Assembly: GCA_963971225.1 (NCBI GenBank)
Contig: OZ020267.1
Location: forward strand, 38,043,354 to 38,107,353
From: Melieria omissa
Lineage: Eukaryota; Arthropoda; Insecta; Diptera; Ulidiidae
Direction of reading: 5' to 3'
Length of the DNA stretch: 64,000 nt
Position 1 is the first letter of the stretch. Every line of letters starts with the position of its first letter. This document shows, one piece after another, positions 47,386 to 58,839 of this stretch. Made by a program: the position numbers and the translations under genes. The notes under the pieces were generated by a model. It saw only the letters and a list, made by a program, of their open reading frames with translations. It had not been told where the DNA came from and ran no database searches.

Positions 47386-48447
47386 AGTAAAACAGTTTTC
47401 AAACCAGTTGCGAAGCGACTAGTTTGTAAACTAGTTTATTCTGGATTAGTTTTTTAACCACTAGATTTTTATGGGGAAAACAGAAAAAAACAGTGCATTT
47501 TTTAAATAATGATTTTATTTTAAAAATATTTAAAAATAAAAACAAAAAATCATAGCGAATAAAAAAAATGTTTAGTGCATTTAACGATGGACCAAGATGA
47601 ACTTTGACACTTCTGCTGGAACTGTTTGGGGGGCTTCGCCTGCAATTAATAAATAAATTGAAGAATAATTTCATAAATAAATATATCAATATAAACTTTA
47701 AGCTGCTGCTGCAATTCGTTGCTTTACGCAACCACGCAAAATTCTAACTGAAATCATTCAAGACAAAACGTGCAAATCGAGCAAAATTCGTGTCATAGAA
47801 ACAAAAAGTTCGAAAAATGCAAACATTTCTACGTTGTTGTTGTAGCAGAAGAATCGCAAGATCAGCCTTAACGGTTTTTTTTTGGCTTCTCTCATCTCTG
47901 ATTCGTTTTTGAAATTTTATGTGCTCTTCTCACATATAAACGTGCACACAGAACGTGAACGATTAGACGCGAACTGACTGACTTCTGCATTCGCTGACAG
48001 CTACTTTGACAACTTTGACAACTGTTCAATTGACTTACAAAACCCAGTTGAAAATCCAATGAATTTAGGGAAGCAGTTGTCTCATGTCCGACAGGGTGAC
48101 TACTGAATCACTTCGCTGAAGAAAGGCGTTAAGAAATTTGAAAGTGTTTTGTTTTGGCAGAATCCAGTGATACGAACTTAGCCTGCCTTGGCCACCATAA
48201 CTAATTTTCGTAGTATTATTGTGAAAATCAAATATTCAGAATCTTAAAAATAAAAAATTTATAGTTTACTTCTGAAACGAAACTTTCCGGTAATCACAAG
48301 TTGATGTCTACGAAATTCTCAAAGAAGTTGCAATATCGATATGAAATTTTCTTTTCAAAGTTTTGGAAGTCAAAATGGCACTTATTATTTCATTCATTTT
48401 CTACATGTTTTGTTTTTGTTGTTGTGGTTTTTTTTCGTTATAAATAT
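47386..48447. other. AT-rich non-coding stretch
   Basis: No gene or element was recognised. ACTAGTTTGTAAACTAGTTT at 47428-47447 is a local inverted repeat. The remainder is plain AT-rich sequence up to mariner copy 3. Confidence 0.5.
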
Positions 48448-48448
48448 A

Positions 48449-49174
48449 TCAGGTGTACAACTTTGCTTCCGCCGTTTTTTTTCCAAAATTAAAAGCTTTA
48501 TTGCGAAAAAGTGCTTACAGATGTATTATTCAGCGACAACTTTCTCCCATCTTTCCGGCAATTTTCGGATCCCGGCTCGAAAAAAGGAGTCCTCTTTTGA
48601 CGCTATCCATGAAGCAATCCATTTTTCCAATTCTTCGAAGGATTGAAAATGTTGATCTGCCAGGCCGTGTGCCATCGAACGGAATAGGTGGAAGTCAGAA
48701 GGGGCGACATCTGGGGAATACGGCGGGTGGGGCAAGACTTCCCATTTCAGCGTTTCCAGGTACTTTTTGACCACTTTTGCGACGTGAGGCCGAGCATTGT
48801 GCTGTTGGAGGATGACTTTGTCATGTCGAAATCACCATTTTTAAAACGTTGAAACCACTCCCGACACGTTCTTTCACTCAGAGCAGCATCACCGTAAGTT
48901 TCTGAGAGCATTCGATGCGCTTCAGCTGCATTTTTTTTTCGAATTGTAACAGAAAAGTAAAACTTCCCGCAAATGGCGAGAATTGGGCACATAAACGGAC
49001 ATTTTCGAGCGTGAATAATACGAAAACAAGAACAACTGTCACTGAAACGGCGATGACAATTCGTTAGGCACTATCCACACTCACTTTAAAGGCATTACCA
49101 TCTATGTATTTCAACCAGCCTCAGCCGGTACAGCCACCTATCGGAAAACGGCGGAAGCAAAGTTGTACACCTGG
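48449..49174 (-). mobile_element. Internally deleted Mos1-like mariner, copy 3
   Basis: TA duplications lie at 48447-48448 and 49175-49176, with the same inverted ends as copies 1 and 2, except that the right end reads CCTGG rather than CCTGA. Length 726 bp. An 18-bp deletion near 48532 removes the transposase C-terminal DGQYFE. At the internal junction this copy keeps GDFD after RFKNG, which copies 1 and 2 have lost, and joins it directly to CATGACAAAGTC. The first catalytic Asp block is absent, while HDNARPH and YSPDVAPSDFHLF remain in another frame. It is non-autonomous. Confidence 0.93.
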
Positions 49175-49309
49175 TAGGTATGTATGTATATATTTTATTT
49201 TTTTATGAGTAGTTAACATCCTTTAAAATTACGCAAATTATACAAACATTTTTAGGATTTTTTTTACCTTTAGAAGGAAATTTCAGTATTTTTTTAAGAT
49301 TTAGGAGAA

Positions 49310-49605
49310 AGTAATTTCAGATATCTGGCAACATTATACTTAAGATTAATTTTATTAATTTTTTGTGTGTATTTTTTTTAAGTGTTTTTTTAAGTGTTTT
49401 TGTTTTGGTCTTTAATTTCAAGTATCTGGCAACACTATACTTAAGATTAATTTTATTAATTTTTTGTGTGTATTTTTTTTAAGTTTTTTTAGTTTTTTTT
49501 TTGGTCTTTAATTTCAGGTATCTGGCAACACTATACTTAAGATTAATTTTATTAATTTTTTGTGTGTATTTGTTTTAAGTGTTTTTTTTTTAATTTTTTT
49601 TTTTT
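49310..49605. repeat. Three-copy tandem repeat, period about 98 bp
   Basis: TAATTTCAGGTATCTGGCAA with CACTATACTTAAGATTAA, followed by TTTTGTGTGTAT, occurs three times; ATCTGGCAAC lies at 49323, 49424 and 49520. Units differ mainly in T-run length, so the triplication is fairly recent. Sequence just left of it (49270-49330) also matches the reverse strand near 51905-51980. Confidence 0.92.
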
Positions 49606-51030
49606 AGTCTTTAAATCCTCTAAGCCAATGAACTCACCGAAAGCTGTCATGCGATGGAAAAAGAAGAACAAAAACTAAATTCATATGCTACCGAACCCCG
49701 ATCCCCAACTTCTGTGCAGCTTTAATTTTCTGTTCTAAAAAAGTTAAAAAAAATTTTGTAATTGTTTTTAATTTTTCATGTTTTTGGGCGAAATTCGTTA
49801 ACAATTAAAAACTGTCTGGGCCAGAGGTTGCCTCGAACAAATTCAGTTTTTGAATATGTGAAGTGCGCGGCGCAATGTTAATATGTACACAGCTAGAAAA
49901 ACACCAACAGTCATGTATACCTCGTGTGCACACGAAGCAATGCAAACACAGCTGCAACATCAACAAATGCAAAACTGCAGATAGAACTTGAAAAAAATAT
50001 AATAACCACCTACACACACACAGAACACTCGGTGCAATTGTCAGATATGAAACGTTTGCTGGCGCTGCTGTGATATGATAAAATTTTGCTGTACGAATAG
50101 CGGCTAACGGTAAATATTTTCCATGCAACAGCAACACCAACGATAAAGTTTTCGGCGAAAAATTCGCCAAGTGTGGGATGAATGTGGGCAAAGTTCACAG
50201 GTGGCGGCCGGATGCCTGCTGGCGCTTGTGTACACTGCGGTGATTGTGTGTGTGTGTGTGTGTGGGTGTGTGTGTGTGTGAACGGCGTTTTTGTGCTGCC
50301 ACCTTGCCAGATTATTTTTTCTTTTTGACTTTGTTCTGCTATTGTAAATTTTTGCAAATATATATACAAACATTTCAACAAGCAATGTGTGCTGTGCGTG
50401 CGCGTAGTTTAATGTTGTCGAAACTTTTGCTAACTTGAGCGATTTTTTACCTTTACCAACTTTTGCCAAATCGCTCGAAAGTGTAGCTCTAAGCACTACC
50501 TGGCAATGGAGTGATGTCGAGACAATTTGTTGCTGTTGAATATTTTGGATTTTTGTGCCGAAATTACAACACACACACACACACATAGAGCGAAGTTGTT
50601 AAGTTGGCGAGCCAGTTGTGAAATTGGCAGCAGGTTAAGATGCAAAGCACCTGGCTGTCGGCATTCTTAGCCAATTTTGCAATAAAAGACTAACAACGAA
50701 CATGCAAATTGTGTGCCTAACTAAAACTGCTGTCTGCCTAAGGCAATAAGTGTTGCGGTTAGCTTGTAATATAATATTTTGTATAGTCCTTTTGTTCCCT
50801 ATTAACGACATGGAGTATATGATGTGTTCTGTGTTTCAATGCCAGAGAAATTGTGTGTCCCTTTATACTCTTTTGCCTATTGTCAAATATGGAGCAGAGA
50901 TGGAAAGGTGCAGTAAGTTATTTTTCTTTCTATAAGTTAGTTCAATACTCACTTTTTTCTTTGTTGTCTTTTAGCATACGACACAGCATGCAAAAACCCC
51001 ATATAAAGTTATTTTGTATGGTTGTGTGAT
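49606..51030. other. Non-coding stretch with a GT microsatellite
   Basis: The (GT)n run at 50245-50280 is broken by a GG, and a CA run lies at 50570-50586. Frames over the repeats give HTHTHT- or VCVCV-rich artefacts. No gene was recognised. Confidence 0.5.
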
Positions 51031-51870
51031 CCGTAACAGGGTACGATATCTCTGAACTATTGTCCAACTTTCAACAGTTTGCACTGAGTAACCTTTCACA
51101 CTGTTAGCATCCATTCCATTCATTGCGCTGGAGCTCCGTTGCATTTGATTCCATGATGCGATGTGATAATGATATCGTAGAGTTGTAGGATCTCTAACGA
51201 GCCACGAGATCTCTGAACTGTATTCAATTTCACGACAGTTTGCATTCGGTTATCCTTCTTGTTCTAAACCTCAGTAACCAATGATTCGGTGATGACATCT
51301 CCGTACTTTAACCAACCTGACAATAGATAGCATAGAGTTATCTATCCTTCAATTAGCCACTCTCAAACTAATTGCTTTTTAAAATACTTTACTTCATTCC
51401 AAAAGACAATGGAAAGTGCTCTGTAATATTCAATATCAATTTCAATATCTCTTGTATCGGAAACACGATATGAGTGTGAGTGATTCGGCCACACATTCCT
51501 CTTGCATCGGTAAACAAAATTTTATAGAGTAATCTGAGGCCGCTGGAAGACACAACATCTCTTAGTCAATATCTCTTCTAAAAGAAAACAGAGTATAGAA
51601 TTATTCCGCGATAAGGTACAGATCGTTGGATAGCGCAATATCTCCATCTATGTGTATCACTTCCATATATAAGTTATATTTTATATGGGAAATATATGTA
51701 TTAGACAATTTTTCTAAGAAATTGTATGGACCATTCAAGGCACAATATCTCCTCATCAACATATCTTGTTTCGGTAAAACAATAGTAAGTGATTCTGCGA
51801 TTCTGATTCTGTATTAAACGAACACAATATCTCCTATTTAGTATCTTTTATATCCGATTTCAAAGCAGCC
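51030..51870. repeat. Degenerate repeat array with an ACAATATCTCC core
   Basis: GATATCTCTGAACT at 51045 recurs as GAGATCTCTGAACT at 51206. Farther right, (A/G)CAATATCTCC-like cores occur at about 51551, 51636, 51741 and 51825, each after a TCGGTAAAAC or GATTCTGCG-like block. Units of about 85-105 bp can be traced, but divergence is high. Confidence 0.55.
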
Positions 51871-52033
51871 TCCATTGGCTCTTTTAGAGTATCCGGACTA
51901 TCCACGAATATTGCAGTGTTGCCGGATACCTGAGATGACATTCTCTTAAATTAAAAAAAAAACTGAAATTTCCTCCTACAAGTTAAAAAATTCTTCTAAA
52001 GTTTTTTTAAATTTGCATAACTTTCAAATATAG

Positions 52034-53690
52034 ACAACGCCTTATCCAGCAGGGGGTTAACGGATGCCCTGAAATTCTGGATAAACTGCATGCTCGCCAC
52101 TAGGAAGGTGGAGATCCAGACTAGCTCGGGCGAGATAATAGGGGCCACCACGACCCGGGACTGTTCACAGGGTGGTGTATTATCGCCACTGTTGTGGAGC
52201 CTCGTGGTGGATGGCCTCCTACAGGAGCTGTCTAACTCTGGACTAACTCTACAGGGTTATGCAGATGATATCGTAATCGTATGCAGGAGAAAGTTTTAAG
52301 ATACAATGCGGGATAGAATAATCTTAGGACTAAGGTTAACCAAGAAATGGTGCTTGGAGGTGGGGCTGAATATAAATCCGGCAAAAACCACTATCGTACC
52401 CTTTACAAGAAAGTATCAATTTGATGCTCTCAGACCAATTCGCTTGGGTGGAATAGAGATAGAGTTTCAGATGGAGGTGAAATATCTAGGTATCATACTA
52501 GATCAGATATTCCACTGGATGAGACACATTGATGAAACGATTAAAAAGGCCACCAGGGTCCTGATGACCTGTAGGTCCATAGCAGGTAAAAGCTGGGGCT
52601 CTACACCAGCCATACTGAGATGGTTCTATACGACGATCGTGACCGGCCAGCTGACCACCATCAGGGCGCTCAGTAAGCTCCAAAGATTGGCATATGTATG
52701 CATAACAGGTGCTATCAGAACGTGTCCGACAGTATCCATGGAAGTTCTCTTAGAACTTACACCTCTTCACATACATATACAAACCCAGGCGAAGAGGGAT
52801 ATCCTATATGACTGGCGTAAATATCGGGGCCAAGGGCATCCTGAGTCGTAAGAAGATTGATATTCTTACGAACCAGTATCCCAAGATTTAAATACCGAGA
52901 GACACAATTGCACCGAAGCTCTGTTTCACTAAAAGATTTAAAGCAGAGCTTAGTAATAAAACAAGCTGGGCAGGTACATATATCAGAGACTTATCTGATA
53001 GATCAGTACATGATTTCCTGGTACACAGATGGCTCCCTAACGGAGGAAGGTACCGGAATCGGGGTGTATGGACTTGGGATTAGATACTCGGAACCTACAG
53101 GAAAGCTGACCACCATTTTCCAGGCGGAAATATACGCCATTGAGGTGGTGGTGAGGAAATACAGGAACCGGAAGATTGCGATCCTGTCAGACAGCCAAGC
53201 AGCAATCAAGGCATTAAGATCTTACCAGGTATCCTCGAAACTGGTGTCGGAATGCCTTGAGAAGCTGAACGAACTTGGCCGCTACAATCAGGTATGGGTC
53301 GTCTGGGTTCCGGGTCACGTCGGTATTGATGGAAATGAACAGGCCGAAAACTTGCAAGAAGGGGGGCGTCTACCCCTTTTGTCGACCCAGAACCCTTCTG
53401 CGGTCTTGGCAAAGGAGCCCTATCTATCCTTTCTAGGAAAGACGAGATAACCATACGGAATCAATACTGGGAAAACCAACCAGCTCGGGAACATTCCAAG
53501 ATGGTTTTTGGATCTTATAACAAGAAAAGGTTCGAGGAATGTATGAGTCTCTCAAAGAATAATCTAAGGATTATCACAGGTATATTGACAGGGCATTGTA
53601 GATTGAACTATCATCTAACCAACCTAGGTATCAGAGTGAACGAATTCTGTGGGTTCTGTTTGCAGGAAAATGAAACTGCAATACACAATA
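52034..53690 (+). pseudogene. RNase H-bearing non-LTR retrotransposon (I/Jockey group), 5'-truncated and broken
   Basis: Frames read DNALSSRGLTDALKFWINCM, the motif CSQGGVLSPLLWSLVVD, GYADDIVIV with the catalytic Asp pair (about 52258-52284), the thumb region (VKYLGIILD…) and an RNase H domain: WYTDGSLTEEGTG, FQAEIYAIE, ILSDSQAAIKAL, WVPGHVGIDGNEQAE. A zinc-knuckle start (TGHCRLNYHL, CGFCLQENETAIH) follows. The CPQGG motif reads CSQGG, and the last RNase H Asp is Glu (QAENL). An in-frame stop lies at 52297, one frameshift near 52852 and another near 53410-53500, and the end is lost after 53690. Endonuclease and ORF1 are absent. It is the best-preserved internal retrotransposon here. Confidence 0.9.
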
Positions 53691-53731
53691 CTCAAAATCA
53701 AAAAAATGTCAATGCATGTTTTTCAGTGTTT

Positions 53732-53790
53732 GAAAATCAACATCAGACGAGGTGATAAATTCTTTAGAATTTTATGTGAAGAAACATAAA
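53732..53790 (+). repeat. Dispersed repeat, partner of 3697-3760
   Basis: It matches 3697-3760 in direct orientation and begins about 40 bp after the retrotransposon similarity ends. The retrotransposon may therefore have inserted into, or recombined with, this repeat. Confidence 0.55.
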
Positions 53791-53799
53791 TAACTGAAC

Positions 53800-55640
53800 G
53801 TTAGATAAAATCCCAGAGTGAGTAAAAATTGCGTTCGTACAAAGCCGCTGGACTCTATTAATATTTTATATCATTCGAGAAGTCTGAATAACGACATCGA
53901 ATCAGGGAGTGGGAGTTGAATTCATTTATGACTTCCTGAAAAAACCAGGAGTTATAGCCCTTCTTAGTCTCTCACTTATTACGAGACTACAAAGGTTTTT
54001 TTTATTTAGAGCAAAAAACAATTCGCCGACTCTAAACAGTTGAAAGCATTCTTGCATTTCATCGACATTGCTCCAACGATCAAACAAATCGCAATATTAT
54101 CTCAGCACTTTTGACTTTCACACGTTTTAGGATTTTCCTAAAACAAAAACAATCTCTAACTTTACCGTTTACCAAACAAACAGCACAACAGACACAGCTG
54201 CAGATTTTTATATGCGGAAACTTTTCTCACGCAGAGTTGAGTGTGTTTCGGTTGGAAGTAGCGATTTCATTCGATTTTTATTTTCTCGACTAGAGTTGAA
54301 GTTGCTGGATGATATCATTTCAATTCGCAAAGTCATGAGTTTTCGTTTGACTGCATACATATATGCATGTGTGAGTATGTGTGAGTATGTGTGTTTGTGT
54401 GTAAGTTGCGTTTGTGTCTGCGAATTGCATGTAAGTTCTGGTTTGCGCTTTTCAAGCGAGCAAATAAACTTTAAACTTTCCACAACAAAACGAATGCAAT
54501 GGAAAAAACAGAAAAAGGAAAAAGGAAAAACATTGCGCGACAAGATGAATCGAAAACTTTTCCAATTTAAAAATGCCAATTGTGCAATTTTTCCAACATG
54601 CAGCAATGATCTCTTCGGTAGGTAAGTGCGAGTGTTACCTAAGTAAGTGTGCGAGTGGGTTGGCAACTTTGGAGTGTACGTGTGTGCATTTGTGTGTGTG
54701 TGTGTGTGCGTGTATGTATATGTCGCAGTAATTTCGCTCGTTTGTTAGATTAAAATGCATCTGTGCGAGATTTAATGGCACTTTTCTCATATATGTCGCA
54801 AGCTTTTTATCTCAACGTCAGTTGTGTCAGCAATCAGTCGATTATCACAGACAAACTCACACACACACATACACACGTTGACATTTAAGCAAATCTCAAT
54901 TGAGCTGCTTTTCGTGCTGCCATATTTCGCGTAGTATGGCTCCAACCACTTCACGTTTTTTTTTGTTGTCTTTTTTGTGTGTGTGGAGAGTACGCAGCCC
55001 ACGAACAATGAACGCGCGCACGGCAAAACAAATTACCCCAAGATTCTATCGCAGCTTATTAGAACGCGCCGCCGGCTGAAATTTCAGCCGCGATGATTTT
55101 TCATAAAATTTTCGCTTAGCCGTGTCGACGTAAATTTCGCTGCAGGACTTCCGGCAGCAGACGACAGCCGGGCGCAGTGAGGCAGAAAAGCGCTTATCGC
55201 TTCCATCGTTGCTGTGGAAATGCGCGGAGCGTAAATTGCAATGCGAAATTATGTATATTTTTGTTGCGGCTTATTAAAAGTTATTGATATGTTGCCGGGT
55301 GCTAGGGAAATTTGTGGCCGCAGCCAAATCTTGAGAGCTGCCAAATTGCGTTTTGGCCATGAAGGCTCTTCGATTTGGGTTGAGTTGAAGATTGAAAATT
55401 TTAATAAAGAAATATGACAATGTTTTCACAAAATGAGAAAATATATTTATAACCCAAGGAAATGAAATCAAGTTATGGCTAATAAAAATTTGATAGACGG
55501 TGAGAAAAAATAAATAAAAAAAGTGTATAAGATGTTAAATGCAGTTTTATCAATCAAGTTGAATAGATTTAAGTATAACTTAATGAATTAATTAGTAAAA
55601 ATTAGTAAATTATTACAATTATTACGAAAAAACCAATTAG
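53800..55640. other. Non-coding stretch
   Basis: TG-rich runs lie at 54370-54410 and 54690-54712. A GC-richer patch lies at 55060-55240. Overlapping frames on both strands at 54208-54666 read through the TG runs and show no family. No gene was recognised. Confidence 0.5.
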
Positions 55641-57015
55641 AAGAGAATTTTTAATGCTTTCACCATATTTAAAGTCAATTAGCCCATTAAATAATGTTTC
55701 TCCATCCAACGTTTAACCCAATGTTGACCTTATTTGATTTCGATTTTCAGAAATGTGTAAGACTCATGTTGAATTATATCTCGTTGGATCTCCACCTTCA
55801 TCACCTTCAGTTGGAGCCAATTTAAATGCCCCATCATTCCATATTTTTCACATTTTCTCCATACAAACTCTTAACCCACCATCGACCCGTCAAGTTTTAA
55901 TTGAAAAAGGTTTTCAAAACACGTATCGAATTATTCTTCACTTGAAGTGCTTTCATTAAGTTTGAAGTAAAAAAGCCCATTAAATAATTTATTTAAATGA
56001 ATTCTTAACCCATAAGTAATCCCGTTAGATTTCAAATTAAAAAAAAATTAAAAATACGTGCATAATTATCTCTAATTTAAAGTGATTTTGCCAAATTTAA
56101 AGTCAATAGGCCCATGAATTCATGTTTTTTCGCAGTTTCTCCGCACAAAATTTTAACCCATCATTCACCTCGGCAAGTTTTGATTAAAAACATGTAAAAA
56201 ATTTATCGAACTACTATATTCCATTTATGAAGTTTGAAGTCGAAAAACTCATTAAATCATGTTTCTCTAAACAAACTCTTAACCCATAGTTGAGCCTCTT
56301 AAATTTCGATTTTCAAAAAAATTAACAATACGTGCCTATTTTTTGTTATTTAAGTGATTTTGCTTAGTACCTTTGAAGTCAATAGACCTAAAAACTCCGG
56401 TTTTTTTGTAGTTTCTTGATTCAAATTCTTAACCCATCATTGACCCTGTCAAATTTTGATTAAAAACATGTATTGAATTATTTCTCACTTGAAGTGATTT
56501 CATCTAGTTCGAAGTCAAAAAACCCCATTAAATTATGTTTCCCTAAGCAAACTCTTAACCCATCGATGACACCCTTAGATTTAGATTTTCAAAAAATTAG
56601 AAATAATTGCCTAATTATTTTTTTATTTTAGGTAATTTTCCTAAGTTGAAGTTTAAAGTAAATAGACCTATGAATTCCGGGTTTTCACAGTTTCACCATA
56701 CACATTATTAACCCATTCTAGACTGTTACATTTTTTTTTAGAAAAAATTTAAAAACATGTGTCTTATAATTTTTTTTGTTCCACCACTTTTGAAATCAAT
56801 AGACCCATCAGTTTATGTTTTTTTAGCTATTTCATATACAAACCTTAACCCATTATTGACCCCTTCATATCTCAAACAAAATTCCAAAATACGAGTCGAA
56901 TTATTTTTGAGATTTTTTATTTTAGGAGCACTTGTGCCAAATTAAAAGTCATGTTAATTCATGTTTTTCAGATTTTTACCATACAATCATTTAACCCATG
57001 GTTGACCTCGTCAGA
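55640..57015. repeat. Ten-unit satellite-like array, monomer ~142 bp in ~277-bp dimers
   Basis: The anchor TTAACCCAT(C/A)- recurs at 55715, 55873, 56007, 56155, 56281, 56431, 56557, 56710, 56847 and 56993. Spacings alternate long and short (158, 134, 148, 126, 150, 126, 153, 137, 146), so a long and a short monomer form a dimer. Other conserved blocks are CACTTGAAGTGATTT, GAAGTCAATAGACC and GATTTTCAAAAAA. Units are well diverged. No coding family was seen. Confidence 0.88.
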
Positions 57016-58350
57016 TTTGACTTTCAAAAAAGTTAACAAATTCTTATCTAATTATTTGGTATTTCAAATGTTTTATTTCTTTGTTGCATAGTCTTCCCAT
57101 ACACAAACCTCACTCATTCCGCCTTATGGTGTCACATTAGGTCCTTTTATGGTCCCATACTCAGACAGACACTAACATAACCTAACCTTACAATACACAA
57201 TTACAATTTCATAGTATAAATGCTAGTGAAATGTCACTTCTCGCCCAGCAATATCAACAAAACCTGATTAGCAACTCAACAGCCTTAAATACAAAATTTG
57301 TCTGTACTTCAACGTCAACCTCAATAAATAAATTTACATTTTCATTATTCCCTGCTGCCATTCATAACTTAATATTGCTTTACAATTGGCCACTAAAAGG
57401 CAGTAATTTTTATTTTACAACATCAAACGTGTTCATACCAATGCACACAATCACACATATCATACATAACTACATACATTCATGTGAGCAAATCGCCTTC
57501 AACGCAAAGTTTTGGCTGTCACTGTTTTGCATAGTTTCACATTTCACAATCCGCCCCCCTATGCGGCACTTTGCGGCAGCACTTTGCATGTTCGGCTAAA
57601 TAAATTATTTAACACTTTGAACTGCATGCGACCGACAATGCTGCGGCACACGTTGCGCCAACAACAACAATGCTGCCGACAAAGACATTCCCAGACGCTT
57701 TAAGTGCTCACATTAAGGCGGAAAGCGTGCGAGACAACTAAATGCGGAAACGGCAAAATGGAATGAAATGGATGGTACGAAAATGCAACTGTCACCTAAA
57801 TTACAAACGTCAGCCGGCAGTTAAATGAACTTTGAGCAGGAAGTGAAAACTTCTGGCATTCGGCATGTCAGAGGCGGCAAAGAATGACGTCGAACAGGCA
57901 TGTTGGCAAAATATTGTAATAACTTTTGCTGCAAAGCCATGCATTAAAAAGCTTTTGCCAAGTATCAGTGAGAAAACATTGAGTGTTGGCCAAGTTGTGT
58001 CACATGGCGTGTGCGAGGGTTAAGTAATGCGGCATTTTGCTTTTAATATACAAGCTTACAATTGCAAGTGGGCAATTTTCAATGGGGATTTTTGAAAGTG
58101 TTTTAGTTGGATATTGATTGACTTATTTAGGAGTTTAGCAATGCTACTTTGTATTAAAAATTTTAAAATTTATGGTAGGAATGGAAAAAAGATGAGACAG
58201 GGATTGGATAAAATAAATAGGAAAGGAATGAAATAGACATAGAATAAGGATGAAATATCGATGGAATAGCAATGGGATAGGGATGGGAAAGAGATGGGAA
58301 TAGGATGAGATAGTCATGAAAAAGCTAGAATGGAACAGTTAGGTTTAGGA
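57016..58350. other. Non-coding stretch
   Basis: No gene or element was recognised. A 122-codon frame at 57231-57599 looks like chance (Phe/Ser/Asn-rich, no domain). From 58180 the DNA turns purine-rich and repetitive (GGGATAG, GGATGGGA). Confidence 0.45.
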
Positions 58351-58354
58351 GAGA

Positions 58355-58797
58355 TTATATGAGATGATATGAGATGAGATGAGATGAGATGAGATGAGAT
58401 GAGATGAGATGAGATGAGATGAGATGAGATGAGATGAGATGAGATGAGATGAGATGAGATGAGATGAGATGAGATGAGATGAGATTAGATGAGATTAGAT
58501 AAGATGAAATGAGATGAAATGAGATGAGATGAGATGAGATGAGATGAGATGAGATGAGATGAGATGAGATGAGATGAGATGAGATGAGATGAGATGAGAT
58601 GAGATGAGATGAGATGAGATGAGATGAGATGAGATGAGATGAGATGAGATGAGATGAGATGAGATTAGATAAGATGAGATGAGATGAGATGAGATGAGAT
58701 GAGATGAGATGAGATGAGATGAGATGAGATGAGATGAGATGAGATGAGATGAGATGAGATGAGATGTTATGAGATGGGATGAGATGGGATGAGATGA
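58355..58797. repeat. (ATGAG)n pentanucleotide array, about 85 units
   Basis: Near-perfect GAGAT repeats carry small variant clusters near 58485-58517 and 58663-58673. A few GGGAT variants mark the right edge. The array is embedded in purine-rich repetitive DNA of similar composition. Confidence 0.96.
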
Positions 58798-58839
58798 GAA
58801 CGGGATAGCAACGGACTAAAGGTGGGCAAAAGCGCTCAG

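Noticed and set aside
54208..54666. Long frames on both strands near TG repeats
   Set aside because: They read through TG/CA runs and conflict with each other; no family recognised.
55640..57015. CRISPR-like array of repeats and spacers
   Set aside because: Units are 126-158 bp and similar throughout their length, with no short identical repeats separated by unique spacers.
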